Part shown: positions 1-8,155 of the stretch, in pieces
Layout: every line of letters begins with the position of its first letter
Numbering within the stretch: the first letter of the stretch is position 1
Assembly (NCBI RefSeq): GCF_000233715.2
Contig: NC_021184.1
Span: forward strand, 4,212,001-4,276,000
Source of the DNA: Desulfoscipio gibsoniae DSM 7213
GTDB lineage: Bacteria > Bacillota > Desulfotomaculia > Desulfotomaculales > Desulfallaceae
DNA: 64,000 bases
Direction of reading: 5' to 3'
Translations under genes and position numbers: made by a program
The notes under the pieces: generated by a model
Database searches by the model: none
Seen by the model: the letters and a program-made list of their open reading frames with translations, nothing else
What the model was told of the DNA's origin: nothing

Positions 1-608
1 ACATAAATATTTAGCATAACCGGTCTGATGATAAGTATAATTGCGCTGCCGAGCATTACAATGTGGATACCGGCTCCGATTTCAACAAGAATTATCACTA
101 AAACCGTATTAATAATTGTCGTAAATATTTGCAACATTGAAGCTATATACCTTTTCTGATCCGCCTGCAGTAAAACTTGGTAGGTGATGCCAAAATAATA
201 TTGTACAAATGTACTGGCACCGATAATTAACACCAGTATAAAAGTAAACAGCCATTCAAAATCATTCCCTACCAAAAACGGGAATAGTCCTGCGACAAGT
301 AGGGAGTATCCAATAAATATTAACGCTATTATTTTAAAAAAATTTTCCGTCGCTTTAACGATAGCACTAACCGAATCTGAATTATTATTTGCCAATGGTT
401 TATAAAGGGCTGCTCTCACAACACCGCCCACACCAAACTCAAGCAGAGTAATATACCCTAAAAACTGTTTTATGGAGTATACCAACCCATTAACACTTGA
501 ACCAAATGATCCTATGATCAGTCTTGGGATGATAAAACCACAGATTATTGTCAGTATCTGTAATGCCAATGAGGCTACGGTATTATACAATGCTTTTCTG
601 CTGCGCAT
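1..608 (-). CDS. Polysaccharide flippase, Wzx/MATE-like (3' end beyond window)
   Basis: The minus strand is open from an ATG at 608 to the window edge, giving about 202 N-terminal residues. The protein starts MRSRKALYNTVASLALQ and runs through several hydrophobic segments. The pattern of a basic N-terminus, then helix 1 (LQILTIICGFIIPRLII) and a glycine-rich helix 2 near LLEFGVGGVV, is typical of oligosaccharide flippases that move lipid-linked repeat units across the membrane. An AAGGAAG ribosome site precedes the ATG. The gene lies 14 bp downstream of a glycosyltransferase on the same strand, which fits a surface-polysaccharide operon. The exact substrate cannot be told and the C-terminus is outside the window. 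Confidence 0.8.
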   Translation of the reverse strand, partial: MRSRKALYNTVASLALQILTIICGFIIPRLIIGSFGSSVNGLVYSIKQFLGYITLLEFGVGGVVRAALYKPLANNNSDSVSAIVKATENFFKIIALIFIGYSLLVAGLFPFLVGNDFEWLFTFILVLIIGASTFVQYYFGITYQVLLQADQKRYIASMLQIFTTIINTVLVIILVEIGAGIHIVMLGSAIILIIRPVMLNIY

Positions 609-622
609 GTTAAACTCTTCCT

Positions 623-1522
623 TCAATGTTTTACGGAAAAGAAAAACTTGGCGATATACTTCAAGTAGGCAAGATTACGCTTAACCGCAAATGGGGCCAG
701 CTTAACGGACTGCCAGTATATTGCTATTGTTTTTCTTCTATCACCCAGTAGAAGATAAAATGGAGTGAGCATCATCAGCCGTACACTTTTAGCCTTCCTG
801 TGGGTATTTAAGTAGTCCTCATATTTTTTATTAATGGCCTGTATACCTTGAAGCTTACTTTCAGGATTTGTGCTAATTCTCTCTCCGTCATGAGCATAAT
901 AAATAACCAGTGGCTCATCTACAAAATTAACCTGATACTTAAGCGATATTCTCAGCCACATATCGTGGTCTTGCGATGATCGCATAGCGGTATCAAACAG
1001 CCCGCATTCTTCAAAGCACTCCCGCCTGACCAAAACAAAAGAAGTTGAGCCGATAAAGTTGCTTAATATTAAATCGTCAAAAACGCTGCCAACCAAATTT
1101 TGCCCGGGAATCAACCTGGTGGTTTGAGTTGTGGCATCAAAAATTTTATATCCACAATATACAATACCAATACTTGGACCGGTCATCTTAGCCATTTGCT
1201 TGTGCAGTTTTTCCGGCAACCATTCATCGTCATCATCCAAAAAGGCAATAAATTTCCCCCTGGAAGCCTCAATGCCCGTGTTTCTTGCCGCACAGCCGCC
1301 CATGTTTTGCTCATGTTTAATATAGCTTACGCGACGATCATTCAAGCTTTTTATCGTTGCTTCAACCGCTCCCCGTTCAGCAAAATCAGCCGGACTATCA
1401 TCTACAACTATTATTTCTATATTTTTGTAGGATTGGTTTATCACACTCTCCAAAGCTCTCTTCACCATTGGCGGTGGACGTTTATATGTAGGAATTACCA
1501 CACTGATCAAAGATTCTTCCAT
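623..1522 (-). CDS. Glycosyltransferase family 2
   Basis: A 299-residue GT-A glycosyltransferase that transfers a sugar from a nucleotide-sugar donor. ISVVIPTYKR opens the fold at about residue 6, IIVVDD lies at 37-42, and the acidic metal/donor-binding run FLDDDDEW is at 94-101. There is no signal peptide, so it acts at the cytoplasmic face, probably building the glycan exported by the adjacent flippase. I chose the ATG at 1522 over a TTG three codons upstream because GGGAGAGG lies 10 nt before the ATG but only 1 nt before the TTG. Donor and acceptor are unknown. Confidence 0.88.
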   Translation of the reverse strand: MEESLISVVIPTYKRPPPMVKRALESVINQSYKNIEIIVVDDSPADFAERGAVEATIKSLNDRRVSYIKHEQNMGGCAARNTGIEASRGKFIAFLDDDDEWLPEKLHKQMAKMTGPSIGIVYCGYKIFDATTQTTRLIPGQNLVGSVFDDLILSNFIGSTSFVLVRRECFEECGLFDTAMRSSQDHDMWLRISLKYQVNFVDEPLVIYYAHDGERISTNPESKLQGIQAINKKYEDYLNTHRKAKSVRLMMLTPFYLLLGDRRKTIAIYWQSVKLAPFAVKRNLAYLKYIAKFFFSVKH

Positions 1523-1608
1523 AATAAGCAAGCCTCTCCCGGGGATTCATTACCAGCCTGAGTTATAATACGTTAAAATGAACAAGGATGTTACAAAACC
1601 GGGGGCAG

Positions 1609-1868
1609 GACAGGGGGACGTTTCGTTTGTCTCATCCAATGGTGAGACATAAGGGGACGAGACTGGGGGTTGTTTCATTTGTCTTAACAGATGGGGAACA
1701 GTGGTGGACGGGAAAGTTTCATTTGACTTGGGGGGAGGGAATTCAAAGGGACACAAAGACGAGATAATAGGAGTTTTCGTTTGTCTTTGAAATGAAATAA
1801 CGATTACGGAAAGGTGGTGGGGCGGAACAAGAACGTTTCCACCTAAGACACACGAAACGCCCCCCTGT
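1609..1868. repeat. MITE-like element A, copy 1
   Basis: Imperfect terminal inverted repeats of about 25 bp bound this intergenic block. The left arm begins GACAGGGGGACGTTTCG, and the reverse complement of the right arm begins GACAGGGGGGCGTTTCG. Inside are further degenerate GTTTC-TTTGTCTT motifs and no credible gene. A second copy follows the biotin operon. It appears to be a non-coding mobile repeat; the family is not identified. Confidence 0.6.
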
Positions 1869-1877
1869 CTCCCCTTA

Positions 1878-1931
1878 ACGTTAACCAGTATCAATAATTA
1901 GGTTTACATTTACTTTGTACTTTGGTAATAT
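1878..1931 (+). promoter_or_regulatory. BirA operator overlapping the biotin-operon promoter
   Basis: Two half-sites, ACGTTAACC (1878-1886) and GGTTTACAT (1901-1909), are separated by 14 nt. This matches the BirA consensus TTGTTAACC-N14/15-GGTTAACAA at 7/9 and 7-8/9 positions. The right half-site overlaps a -35 TTTACA (1903-1908), followed after exactly 17 nt by a -10 TAATAT (1926-1931). Biotinyl-AMP-loaded BirA bound here would block RNA polymerase, so bioFDA should be repressed when biotin is plentiful. The match and spacing are visible; the regulation is inferred from the family. Confidence 0.8.
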
Positions 1932-2064
1932 TTATTAAAGGCTTTTTATTATCAATTAATCGTCAACCTGAAAGACTAATACAGTTAACAATCCCATAAG
2001 GAAATGGCAATGAAACGAACCTAATCAGAAGGCAGGCTTTTATTGAAGTTTAAAAGGAGCATAT

Positions 2065-3231
2065 ATGGAATTTATAAAAGAGGAGTTAACCAGTCTCAAA
2101 CAATACGGCATTTACCGCGACCTTAAAACGATGGTCGAATCCCAGGCCCCCCGCACAATGGTTAACGGCAAAAAGTGCATCTTATTATCGTCTAATAATT
2201 ACCTGGGGTTAACTGAACACCCGGATTTAATAACAGCCGCCAGGAATGCTATAAGTATTTGGGGCACAGGTGCGGGGGGTTCCCGTTTAATCAGCGGCAA
2301 TTTCAGGATCCATGAAGAACTGGAGGAAACCATTGCCCACTTTAAAAATACAGAATCAGCAATTGTCTTTAATAGCGGTTACATGGCTAATATGGGAACG
2401 ATAACCGCGCTGGCCGGAAAAGAGGACATCATCTTCAGCGATGAGTTAAATCATGCCAGCATCATTGACGGCTGCCGGCTTAGCCGGGCAAAAACCAGAA
2501 TATACCCCCATAAAAACACCGGTGTCCTTGAAAAATTATTACAAAAGTCTACCGGTTACCGACGGCGTCTTATAGTAACTGACGGGGTTTTCAGTATGGA
2601 CGGCGATCTGGCCCCGTTACCCCGTTTAGTAGATTTGGCAGAAAAATATAACGCTGTATTAATGGTAGACGATGCCCATGCGACCGGAGTATTGGGGCGC
2701 CGGGGTGCCGGATCGGCGGAACATTTCGGTTTGGAAGGAAAAATTACTATCCAAATGGGTACCTTAAGCAAGGCAATAGGGAGCACAGGCGGCTATGTCG
2801 CCGGCTCCCATGATTTAATTAATTACCTTAGAAATAAAGCACGTAGCTTTATTTTCTCCACTGCTCTTCCCCCTTCTGTAATCGCCACTGGATTAGAGGC
2901 TTTTAGGGTTTTACAAAAATACCCCCGGATTCGGGAAAATCTACATAATAACGCTTTCTACCTCAGAACCGGATTAACGCAAATGGGCTTTACAATTCTA
3001 TCCGAAGAATCACCCATAATACCTGTATTAATAGGTGATGCAAATAAGACGATACAAATGGCCCAATTACTTTTTTCCCTGGGCGTATTTACCCCGGGAA
3101 TTAGGCCGCCCACAGTGCCGCCAGGTACGAGTAGAGTAAGGGTTACAGTGATGGCCACGCACACCCGGGAAGAATTGGACACGGCCTTGCACGCCTTTGC
3201 GCAGGCCGGCCAAACACTGGGCGTTATCTAA
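2065..3231 (+). CDS. bioF: 8-amino-7-oxononanoate synthase
   Basis: This 388-residue, PLP-dependent alpha-oxoamine synthase condenses pimeloyl-ACP or pimeloyl-CoA with L-alanine in biotin synthesis. It is cytosolic. Visible features are SSNNYLGLT (42-50), the glycine-rich GTGAGGSR near 67-74, VDDAHATG at 201-208 holding the pyridine-contacting aspartate, and the Schiff-base lysine in TLSKAIGSTGG (K236). Length is normal for the family. AAGGAG lies 7 nt before the ATG. It is the first gene of a bioF-bioD-bioA operon. A closely related alternative, 2-amino-3-ketobutyrate ligase, is made unlikely by the bioD/bioA neighbours and the BirA operator. Confidence 0.93.
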   Translation: MEFIKEELTSLKQYGIYRDLKTMVESQAPRTMVNGKKCILLSSNNYLGLTEHPDLITAARNAISIWGTGAGGSRLISGNFRIHEELEETIAHFKNTESAIVFNSGYMANMGTITALAGKEDIIFSDELNHASIIDGCRLSRAKTRIYPHKNTGVLEKLLQKSTGYRRRLIVTDGVFSMDGDLAPLPRLVDLAEKYNAVLMVDDAHATGVLGRRGAGSAEHFGLEGKITIQMGTLSKAIGSTGGYVAGSHDLINYLRNKARSFIFSTALPPSVIATGLEAFRVLQKYPRIRENLHNNAFYLRTGLTQMGFTILSEESPIIPVLIGDANKTIQMAQLLFSLGVFTPGIRPPTVPPGTSRVRVTVMATHTREELDTALHAFAQAGQTLGVI

Positions 3232-3373
3232 TATTTCTTGGATTGTTTTTGGGGAACCAGCTATAGAGCTAATTATCAACCAAAATCTTCTCATGCGGCG
3301 TTCCACAACCTAGATGAACATCAGCCTGATGCCATTTTTCATTAAGACTACTTTATGGATAGGAGCGAAAACC

Positions 3374-4096
3374 ATGCATGGTTTTTTTATCACCGGAACC
3401 GACACCGGTGTGGGTAAAACCGCCATTACCGCCGGACTGGCGGCAAATCTTAGACAAAGAGGACTTAACGTAGGAGTTATGAAGCCACTTCAAACAGGCA
3501 GTCAAAAAGCCGAACAAGGCTGGATTTCCATTGACGCCTTATATTCCATGCAGGTAGCAGGAATTACCGATCCTATGGAATTGGTCAGCCCATACTGTCT
3601 GGAACCACCTATGGCACCGCGCCTAGCGGCTGAAATTTCGGGTATTAATATTGAATTGGAAAAAATCAGCCGTGCTTACCGGGAGTTGTGCAATAGACAT
3701 GAATTTATGTTGGTGGAAGGTGCCGGCGGCATCATGGTGCCTATTACAGGCCGTTTTCTAATGGCCGATTTGGCTAAATTGCTTGATTTACCAGTGTTAA
3801 TCGTGGCTAGGCCTGGCCTGGGAACGGTTAATCATACATTACTAACTGTCGAATACGCAAAATCAAGTGGCCTTCGAGTCGCTGGAATTATTATCAACGA
3901 TTTCAAGCAAAGTGAGGCCGGCACGGTAGAAAAGACAAACCCTGATCTAATTGAAGAGTTAGCCCAAGTCCCTATAGTCGGCATAATACCTCATGACAAC
4001 GATTTGGATGTGGATACATATAACCCGGGCCAGGTCACTAAACTGGTTGGGGAAGGAATCAATTGGAAAAAGTTTATTAGCCTGCTTACTAACTAA
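3374..4096 (+). CDS. bioD: Dethiobiotin synthetase
   Basis: This 240-residue ATP-dependent carboxylase closes the ureido ring of dethiobiotin. The P-loop GTDTGVGKT is at residues 8-16, followed by VMKPLQTG with the conserved substrate-contacting lysine, and VEGAGGIMVP is the second conserved loop. The frame is open 20 codons upstream, but AGGAG at 3361-3365 positions the ATG at 3374, and MHGFFITGTD is the normal N-terminus. The gene lies 142 bp after bioF and 22 bp before bioA. Confidence 0.94.
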   Translation: MHGFFITGTDTGVGKTAITAGLAANLRQRGLNVGVMKPLQTGSQKAEQGWISIDALYSMQVAGITDPMELVSPYCLEPPMAPRLAAEISGINIELEKISRAYRELCNRHEFMLVEGAGGIMVPITGRFLMADLAKLLDLPVLIVARPGLGTVNHTLLTVEYAKSSGLRVAGIIINDFKQSEAGTVEKTNPDLIEELAQVPIVGIIPHDNDLDVDTYNPGQVTKLVGEGINWKKFISLLTN

Positions 4097-4118
4097 AAGT
4101 TAAATTAGGAGGATTACA

Positions 4119-5498
4119 GTGAAGAATTATAAACCAGAACAATTAGAACGATGGGATAAGCAATATGTTTGGCACCCTTTTACCCAAATGCGCCAATGGC
4201 AAAAGGAAAGGCCGCTAATAATTGAAAAAGGTGAAGGCAGCTATCTTTATGATGTAGAGGGCAACAAATACCTGGATGGCATCTCCTCGCTGTGGGTTAC
4301 TGTACACGGGCACCGAAAAAGGGAAATTAACCAGGCCATTATTGAACAATTGGACAAACTGGCCCACAGCACAATGCTAGGCCAAGCCAATATAACATCA
4401 ACTTTATTGGCTCGTAAATTGGTAGAAATAACACCAGAGGGACTTAATAAGGTTTTTTATTCCGAAAGTGGATCCACCGCAGTGGAGATTGGGCTTAAGA
4501 TAGCTTACCAGTACTGGCAGCAACAAGGAGAAGAAAAAGATAAGGACAAGCGTAAATTCGTGTCTTTAGTAAACGCTTACCACGGGGATACTATCGGTTC
4601 GGTAAGCGTTGGCGGCATTGACCTATTCCATAAAATATTTGCGTCGTTGTTATTTGAAACTATAAGCGCACCGTCTCCCTACTGTTATCGCTGCCCCCTG
4701 AATTTAAGTAAAGAAAATTGCTCAATGGAATGCGTTAATGAGATGGAGTCCCTTTTAGACCGCCATCACCATGAAATAGCCGGGGTGGTGATAGAACCCG
4801 TGGTGCAAGGAGCGGCTGGTATGCTTGTTGCGCCGGATGGCTATTTAGCTAAAGTAAGGGAACTTTGCAACCGATATAATGTTTTGCTTATTGCCGATGA
4901 AGTGGCTGTAGGGTTTGGGCGTACCGGGAAAATGTTTGCCTGTGCTCACGAAAATGTAAGCCCGGATATAATATGTCTGGCCAAAGGAATTACCGGCGGC
5001 TACCTGCCCCTAGCAGCTACTATGACCACCAACGAAATATATAATGCTTTTCTGGGGGAAGTATACGAATGTAAAACCTTTTATCACGGGCATACCTACA
5101 CCGGAAATCCAGTGGCCTGTGCCGCCGCCCTGGCCAACCTGGAACTATTCGAAAAGGACAAATTAATTGAAACTTTACAGGGAAAAGTTACTTTATTCAC
5201 GGAAGGTCTAAAAAGATTTAAAGAGCTACAACACGTTGGTGATGTACGTCAAAAGGGGTTAATGGCAGGCATTGAAATCGTGGAAAACACTGCCACCAAA
5301 GAACCATTTCCGGTAAAATACAATATCCCCCACCGCATTGTCCTGGAAGCTAGAAAAAACGGTTTAATTATCAGACCGCTGGACAATGTTATGGTACTCA
5401 TGCCCATTCTTTCCATGAGCTTGACAGAACTTACACAGGTTTTAGACATTACTTACGCTGCAATTAAAAACGTTACAGAGGAGGAGACTCTTTGCTAA
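4119..5498 (+). CDS. bioA: Adenosylmethionine-8-amino-7-oxononanoate aminotransferase
   Basis: This class III PLP aminotransferase of 459 residues converts 8-amino-7-oxononanoate to 7,8-diaminopelargonate. The N-terminal WHPFTQM motif is diagnostic for BioA. The PLP lysine is K289 in CLAKGITGGYLPLAAT, and ADEVAVGFGRTG is the cofactor-binding loop. It starts at a GTG seven bases after AGGAGG. bioB (biotin synthase) and genes for making pimelate are not in this operon, so the final steps must be encoded elsewhere or the cell relies on uptake. Confidence 0.95.
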   Translation: MKNYKPEQLERWDKQYVWHPFTQMRQWQKERPLIIEKGEGSYLYDVEGNKYLDGISSLWVTVHGHRKREINQAIIEQLDKLAHSTMLGQANITSTLLARKLVEITPEGLNKVFYSESGSTAVEIGLKIAYQYWQQQGEEKDKDKRKFVSLVNAYHGDTIGSVSVGGIDLFHKIFASLLFETISAPSPYCYRCPLNLSKENCSMECVNEMESLLDRHHHEIAGVVIEPVVQGAAGMLVAPDGYLAKVRELCNRYNVLLIADEVAVGFGRTGKMFACAHENVSPDIICLAKGITGGYLPLAATMTTNEIYNAFLGEVYECKTFYHGHTYTGNPVACAAALANLELFEKDKLIETLQGKVTLFTEGLKRFKELQHVGDVRQKGLMAGIEIVENTATKEPFPVKYNIPHRIVLEARKNGLIIRPLDNVMVLMPILSMSLTELTQVLDITYAAIKNVTEEETLC

Positions 5499-5511
5499 AG
5501 ATGGGGGGGGG

Positions 5512-5692
5512 GAGACAGAGGGACGTTTCGTCTGTCTTATTGAGACAAAGGGACGTTTCGCTTGTCTTAGAAGGATGTGAAAGGACGTGGGAACGTTTGT
5601 TTTTCTTATATTAAACTTTCCATGATATCTTTGCTCCTCGTCTGGCCCCCCACACAAGACACATGAAACGTCCCCATGTCTTACCATGTCTA
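5512..5692. repeat. MITE-like element A, copy 2
   Basis: This block is related to the element upstream of bioF. The left part carries GAGGGACGTTTCGTCTG and, 30 nt later, AAGGGACGTTTCGCTTG. The right arm, read on the minus strand, is GGGGACGTTTCATGTGTC. It begins 14 nt after the bioA stop, so two copies bracket the whole biotin operon. No gene is seen inside. Confidence 0.55.
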
Positions 5693-5747
5693 TCTTTACG
5701 AGTGGCTTATACTGTGGTAATATACAGGCAGTTTTAAATAAAAGGTT

Positions 5748-5784
5748 TCCGGTCGCAGACACCCGGATTAACAAAACAAGGAGG
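5748..5784 (+). ncRNA. preQ1-I riboswitch (short, translational type)
   Basis: The stem TCCGG/CCGGA encloses the loop TCGCAGACAC and is followed by TTAACAAAACAAGGAGG. This closely follows the preQ1-I aptamer of Thermoanaerobacter tengcongensis, including the A-rich tail that forms the H-type pseudoknot. The end of the tail is the Shine-Dalgarno of the downstream gene (AAGGAGG, 8 nt before a TTG start), so preQ1 binding should hide the ribosome site. The match is seen in sequence; translational control is established for this class. Confidence 0.88.
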
Positions 5785-5792
5785 CGGTTTTT

Positions 5793-6467
5793 TTGCGCTT
5801 ATTTCCCATTTTAATGGCTATGTTTGTCACTATCTTGCTGGTTTCAAACACTGTGGCGGTTAAAATAACCCATGTTGGACCTTTTTATTTTGACGGCGCT
5901 ACAATTCTTTTTCCAATAGCTTATATATTTGGAGACATATTGACTGAGGTATATGGATATAAGCGTAGCAGAATTGTTGTCTGGACCGGGTTTTTAGCCT
6001 GCATGATTATGTCATTGATTTACTGGCTGGTTGGCATACTGCCTGCCGCCAGCGATTGGTATCAACAAGATGCCTATATGGCAATTTTAGGTCAAACACC
6101 AAGGATAGTAGTTGCGAGTTTGATTGCCTACCTGTGCGGTGAATTTATTAATGCCTTTATACTGGCTAAAATGAAAATCGCCACCAAAGGGCGGTTTCTC
6201 TGGACCAGAACTATTGGCTCCACAATGGTGGGCCAGGGGGTAGACACAGTCTTATTTGTGATCATAGCTTTTTCAGGAATTATACCGGCCAACCTTTTAA
6301 TGTATATGATTATATCAAATTACGTATTTAAGACAGCTTTTGAAATTTTGGCCACTCCCCTTACCTATGCCGTAGTCGGGTTTGTTAAAAAAGTAGATTC
6401 CGTAGATTATTACGACGATGATACTGACTTCAGTCCATTCAGAGTCTCCTTTAAAGACTTGGCATGA
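5793..6467 (+). CDS. Queuosine precursor transporter, YhhQ family
   Basis: A 224-residue integral membrane protein with about six transmembrane helices. The family signature is seen in LVSNTVAVKI near the N-terminus and in FGDILTEVYGYKRSR at about residues 47-61. Family members import queuine/preQ0/preQ1-type precursors of tRNA queuosine. The preQ1-I riboswitch that covers its ribosome site strongly supports a precursor-uptake role. The start is a TTG positioned by AAGGAGG. The C-terminal acidic tail (YYDDDTDF) is cytosolic and unusual but short. It appears to be a single-gene transcript ending at the hairpin near 6611. Confidence 0.9.
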   Translation: MRLFPILMAMFVTILLVSNTVAVKITHVGPFYFDGATILFPIAYIFGDILTEVYGYKRSRIVVWTGFLACMIMSLIYWLVGILPAASDWYQQDAYMAILGQTPRIVVASLIAYLCGEFINAFILAKMKIATKGRFLWTRTIGSTMVGQGVDTVLFVIIAFSGIIPANLLMYMIISNYVFKTAFEILATPLTYAVVGFVKKVDSVDYYDDDTDFSPFRVSFKDLA

Positions 6468-6610
6468 ACCTCCTCAGAAACAATACCGGAGGCTACTTAT
6501 TGCAAGGTTTCTATCCATTAAAAGCTGCCTTGCTATTCACCGATACATTACGCCGCCTTTTCCGGCGTTAAATTTTTGACCATGTATACACAAGCATTTG
6601 TGACGGCAAA

Positions 6611-6643
6611 AAGGGATTCCCAACCCGGGGAATCCCTTATACT
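6611..6643. terminator. Bidirectional intrinsic terminator
   Basis: The stem AAGGGATTCC/GGAATCCCTT has a short loop. Downstream on the plus strand is CTTTTT, and the minus-strand stem ends CCCTTTTTG. It sits between two convergent genes and can serve both. Confidence 0.7.
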
Positions 6644-6680
6644 TTTTGACTGATATGCCAACGTATAACGTTTTTTTTAA

Positions 6681-6947
6681 TCAGGGGACTCTTTTTATTG
6701 AAAAAACAACTGTATTTTCATTATCAGGACACTGAAGTACTTTTACTTGATTAATCCAATCATCAGCGGGTGTTTCTCTACAAGCAGCCGTAAGGTACGG
6801 GAACATCGCTGATAAGGCATAAAGGCAAAGGGGAGCATTATCCTGCGGGGTAATTACAGGGTCATTAAAGATAAACTTTTGGCCTACCTGGCATCCAGCC
6901 GAGCAATACCCTTTAACCGATTGCACTTCCAACTCCAATTGAGCCAT
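6681..6947 (-). CDS. Small TIGR04076-family protein
   Basis: 88 residues. The pattern VKGYCSAGCQVGQKFIF at the N-terminus, followed by P-x4-APLCLYALSAMFPYL and a later single cysteine, matches the TIGR04076 family of small cysteine-containing proteins common in anaerobes. Function is unknown; the four cysteines could bind metal. A GGAGGG ribosome site precedes the ATG. It is a lone gene, convergent with the queuosine transporter and divergent from the potassium operon. Confidence 0.8.
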   Translation of the reverse strand: MAQLELEVQSVKGYCSAGCQVGQKFIFNDPVITPQDNAPLCLYALSAMFPYLTAACRETPADDWINQVKVLQCPDNENTVVFSIKRVP

Positions 6948-7147
6948 ATTTTAAACCCTCCTTGGTTAAGTTAATTATCAGATAATTCTATAAAGATGCA
7001 TATTTTCCTTTATATTTGGAAAACTGGCCCCACAGGCCAGGCACCAACGTTAAATTTTCAACTTTCAACACCCGGCATCAGCGTTAAAAATAGTTGTATA
7101 TTTACCCAAATGGGAGTAATATTTGATTTGTAAAAATTTAATAACCA

Positions 7148-7257
7148 AACGCTGAATTCCTGATCAAACGGGGAAACCAATTTTTTGGGGTTAATCCACA
7201 AATATGTGGTAGGGTTACACTTCGACCCGCATCCGTCAGCTAACCTCGTAAGCGTTG
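7148..7257 (+). ncRNA. c-di-AMP riboswitch (ydaO/yuaA class)
   Basis: The core elements of the ydaO aptamer occur in order: P1 AACGC...GCGTT, GCTGAATTCC, ACGGGGAAACC, TTTTGGGGTTAATCC, a variable stem, TAGGG, and CCCGCATCCGTCAGCTAAC. These parallel the T. tengcongensis structure sequence (GGGGUUAAUC, UAGGG, CCCGCACCCGACAGCUAAC). The terminator that follows and the KtrA/KtrB genes downstream fit the known logic: c-di-AMP binding terminates transcription and lowers potassium uptake. Confidence 0.9.
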
Positions 7258-7310
7258 AAGTGCTGTTGGGTTATATTTACAGGATTTATCCCACGGGATC
7301 ATCCGCAAAA

Positions 7311-7340
7311 GCTAACGGCACATATGCCGTTAGCTTTTTT
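7311..7340 (+). terminator. Riboswitch expression-platform terminator
   Basis: The perfect stem GCTAACGGCA/TGCCGTTAGC is followed by six T, between the c-di-AMP aptamer and ktrA. The arm GCTAAC is also present in the aptamer's 3' part (CAGCTAACC), which offers a possible alternative pairing partner. Confidence 0.85.
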
Positions 7341-7374
7341 ATTGTCTCTAATTAAGTTTAGGGGGGCATCTCTA

Positions 7375-8028
7375 ATGAAACAATTTGCAGTTATAGGGCT
7401 TGGAAGATTCGGGTCGAGTGTGGCTAAAACTCTATCCAAAATGGGTTATGACGTACTGGGTATTGATATTGATGAAGAAATGGTCAATAGTATGGCTGAA
7501 GACCTAACATATACTGTAAAAGCCGATACCTTAGATGAGCAGACCCTAAAATCACTTGGCATCAGGAATTTTGATGTAGTAGTTGTTGCCATCGGAAGGG
7601 AAATACAGGCAAGTATACTGGTAACGGTTATGTTAAAAGAAATGGGGGTAAAAAAAGTAGTTGCTAAAGCCCAGACTGAGATACATGGTAAGGTTTTGGA
7701 ACGGGTTGGAGCGGATAAGGTGGTTTTCCCGGAACGGGATATGGGCGAAAGGATAGCCAAAGCCCTGGTGTCCAAAAACATTTTGGATCAAATTGTCCTA
7801 TCACCCGAATATAGTCTGGTGGAAATGGCAGTGCCGCCGGGTTTTATTAATAAAACTCTTGAGAAATCAGGTGCCCGTCAAAAATATGGCATAAGCATAT
7901 TAGCCATTCGTAGAGGTTCCGATGTCATTATTTCTCCCAATGCCAGTAATATCATGCTGGAGGGCGATATTTTGGTCGTTATAGGTAGGAATGATAAATT
8001 GGGCAAATTTGAAACTATAGATATATAG
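7375..8028 (+). CDS. ktrA: KtrA/TrkA-type potassium channel gating protein
   Basis: 217 residues. An RCK_N domain with Rossmann nucleotide-binding motif GLGRFGSSVAKTLS (8-21) and the acidic GIDIDEE strand end is followed by an RCK_C (TrkA-C) domain from about residue 135. Such proteins form octameric rings that bind ATP/ADP, and in this family c-di-AMP at RCK_C, to gate the membrane subunit KtrB. The ATG at 7375 is preceded by AGGGGGG; the frame upstream overlaps the riboswitch and is not coding. It is co-transcribed with ktrB after a 127-bp gap holding a repeat. Confidence 0.92.
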   Translation: MKQFAVIGLGRFGSSVAKTLSKMGYDVLGIDIDEEMVNSMAEDLTYTVKADTLDEQTLKSLGIRNFDVVVVAIGREIQASILVTVMLKEMGVKKVVAKAQTEIHGKVLERVGADKVVFPERDMGERIAKALVSKNILDQIVLSPEYSLVEMAVPPGFINKTLEKSGARQKYGISILAIRRGSDVIISPNASNIMLEGDILVVIGRNDKLGKFETIDI

Positions 8029-8031
8029 TTT

Positions 8032-8092
8032 CCGGGAAGCATGCAGGAAGCATGGGGACGGTTCTCTTGCTTCCTACCCTGTGCTTCCTTAC
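8032..8092. repeat. REP-like element B, copy 1
   Basis: Contains GGAAGCATGGGGACGGTTC followed by TCTTGCTTCC, an imperfect inverted repeat, plus flanking GGAAGCA and TGCTTCC halves. A related copy lies at 22022-22076. It resembles palindromic intergenic repeats of clostridia; family assignment is inferred. It sits inside the ktrA-ktrB operon. Confidence 0.55.
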
Positions 8093-8155
8093 ACTGTACA
8101 CCAGCCTTGTCGAAATTATATATCGGAATCGATAGTTTTATTGGAGGAATAAACA

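Noticed and set aside
1100-1561. Plus-strand frame of 153 codons antisense to the glycosyltransferase
   Set aside because: The minus strand has clear GT2 motifs; this frame is a shadow.
1550-1894. Minus-strand frame of 114 codons in the spacer before bioF
   Set aside because: It lies wholly in the MITE-like repeat and the BirA operator; composition is repeat-derived.
5442-5774. Minus-strand frame of 110 codons after bioA
   Set aside because: It covers the second repeat element and part of the preQ1 riboswitch; not a gene.
7255-7374. Upstream extension of the ktrA frame by 40 codons
   Set aside because: It would translate the end of the c-di-AMP riboswitch and its terminator; the ATG at 7375 has a good ribosome site.
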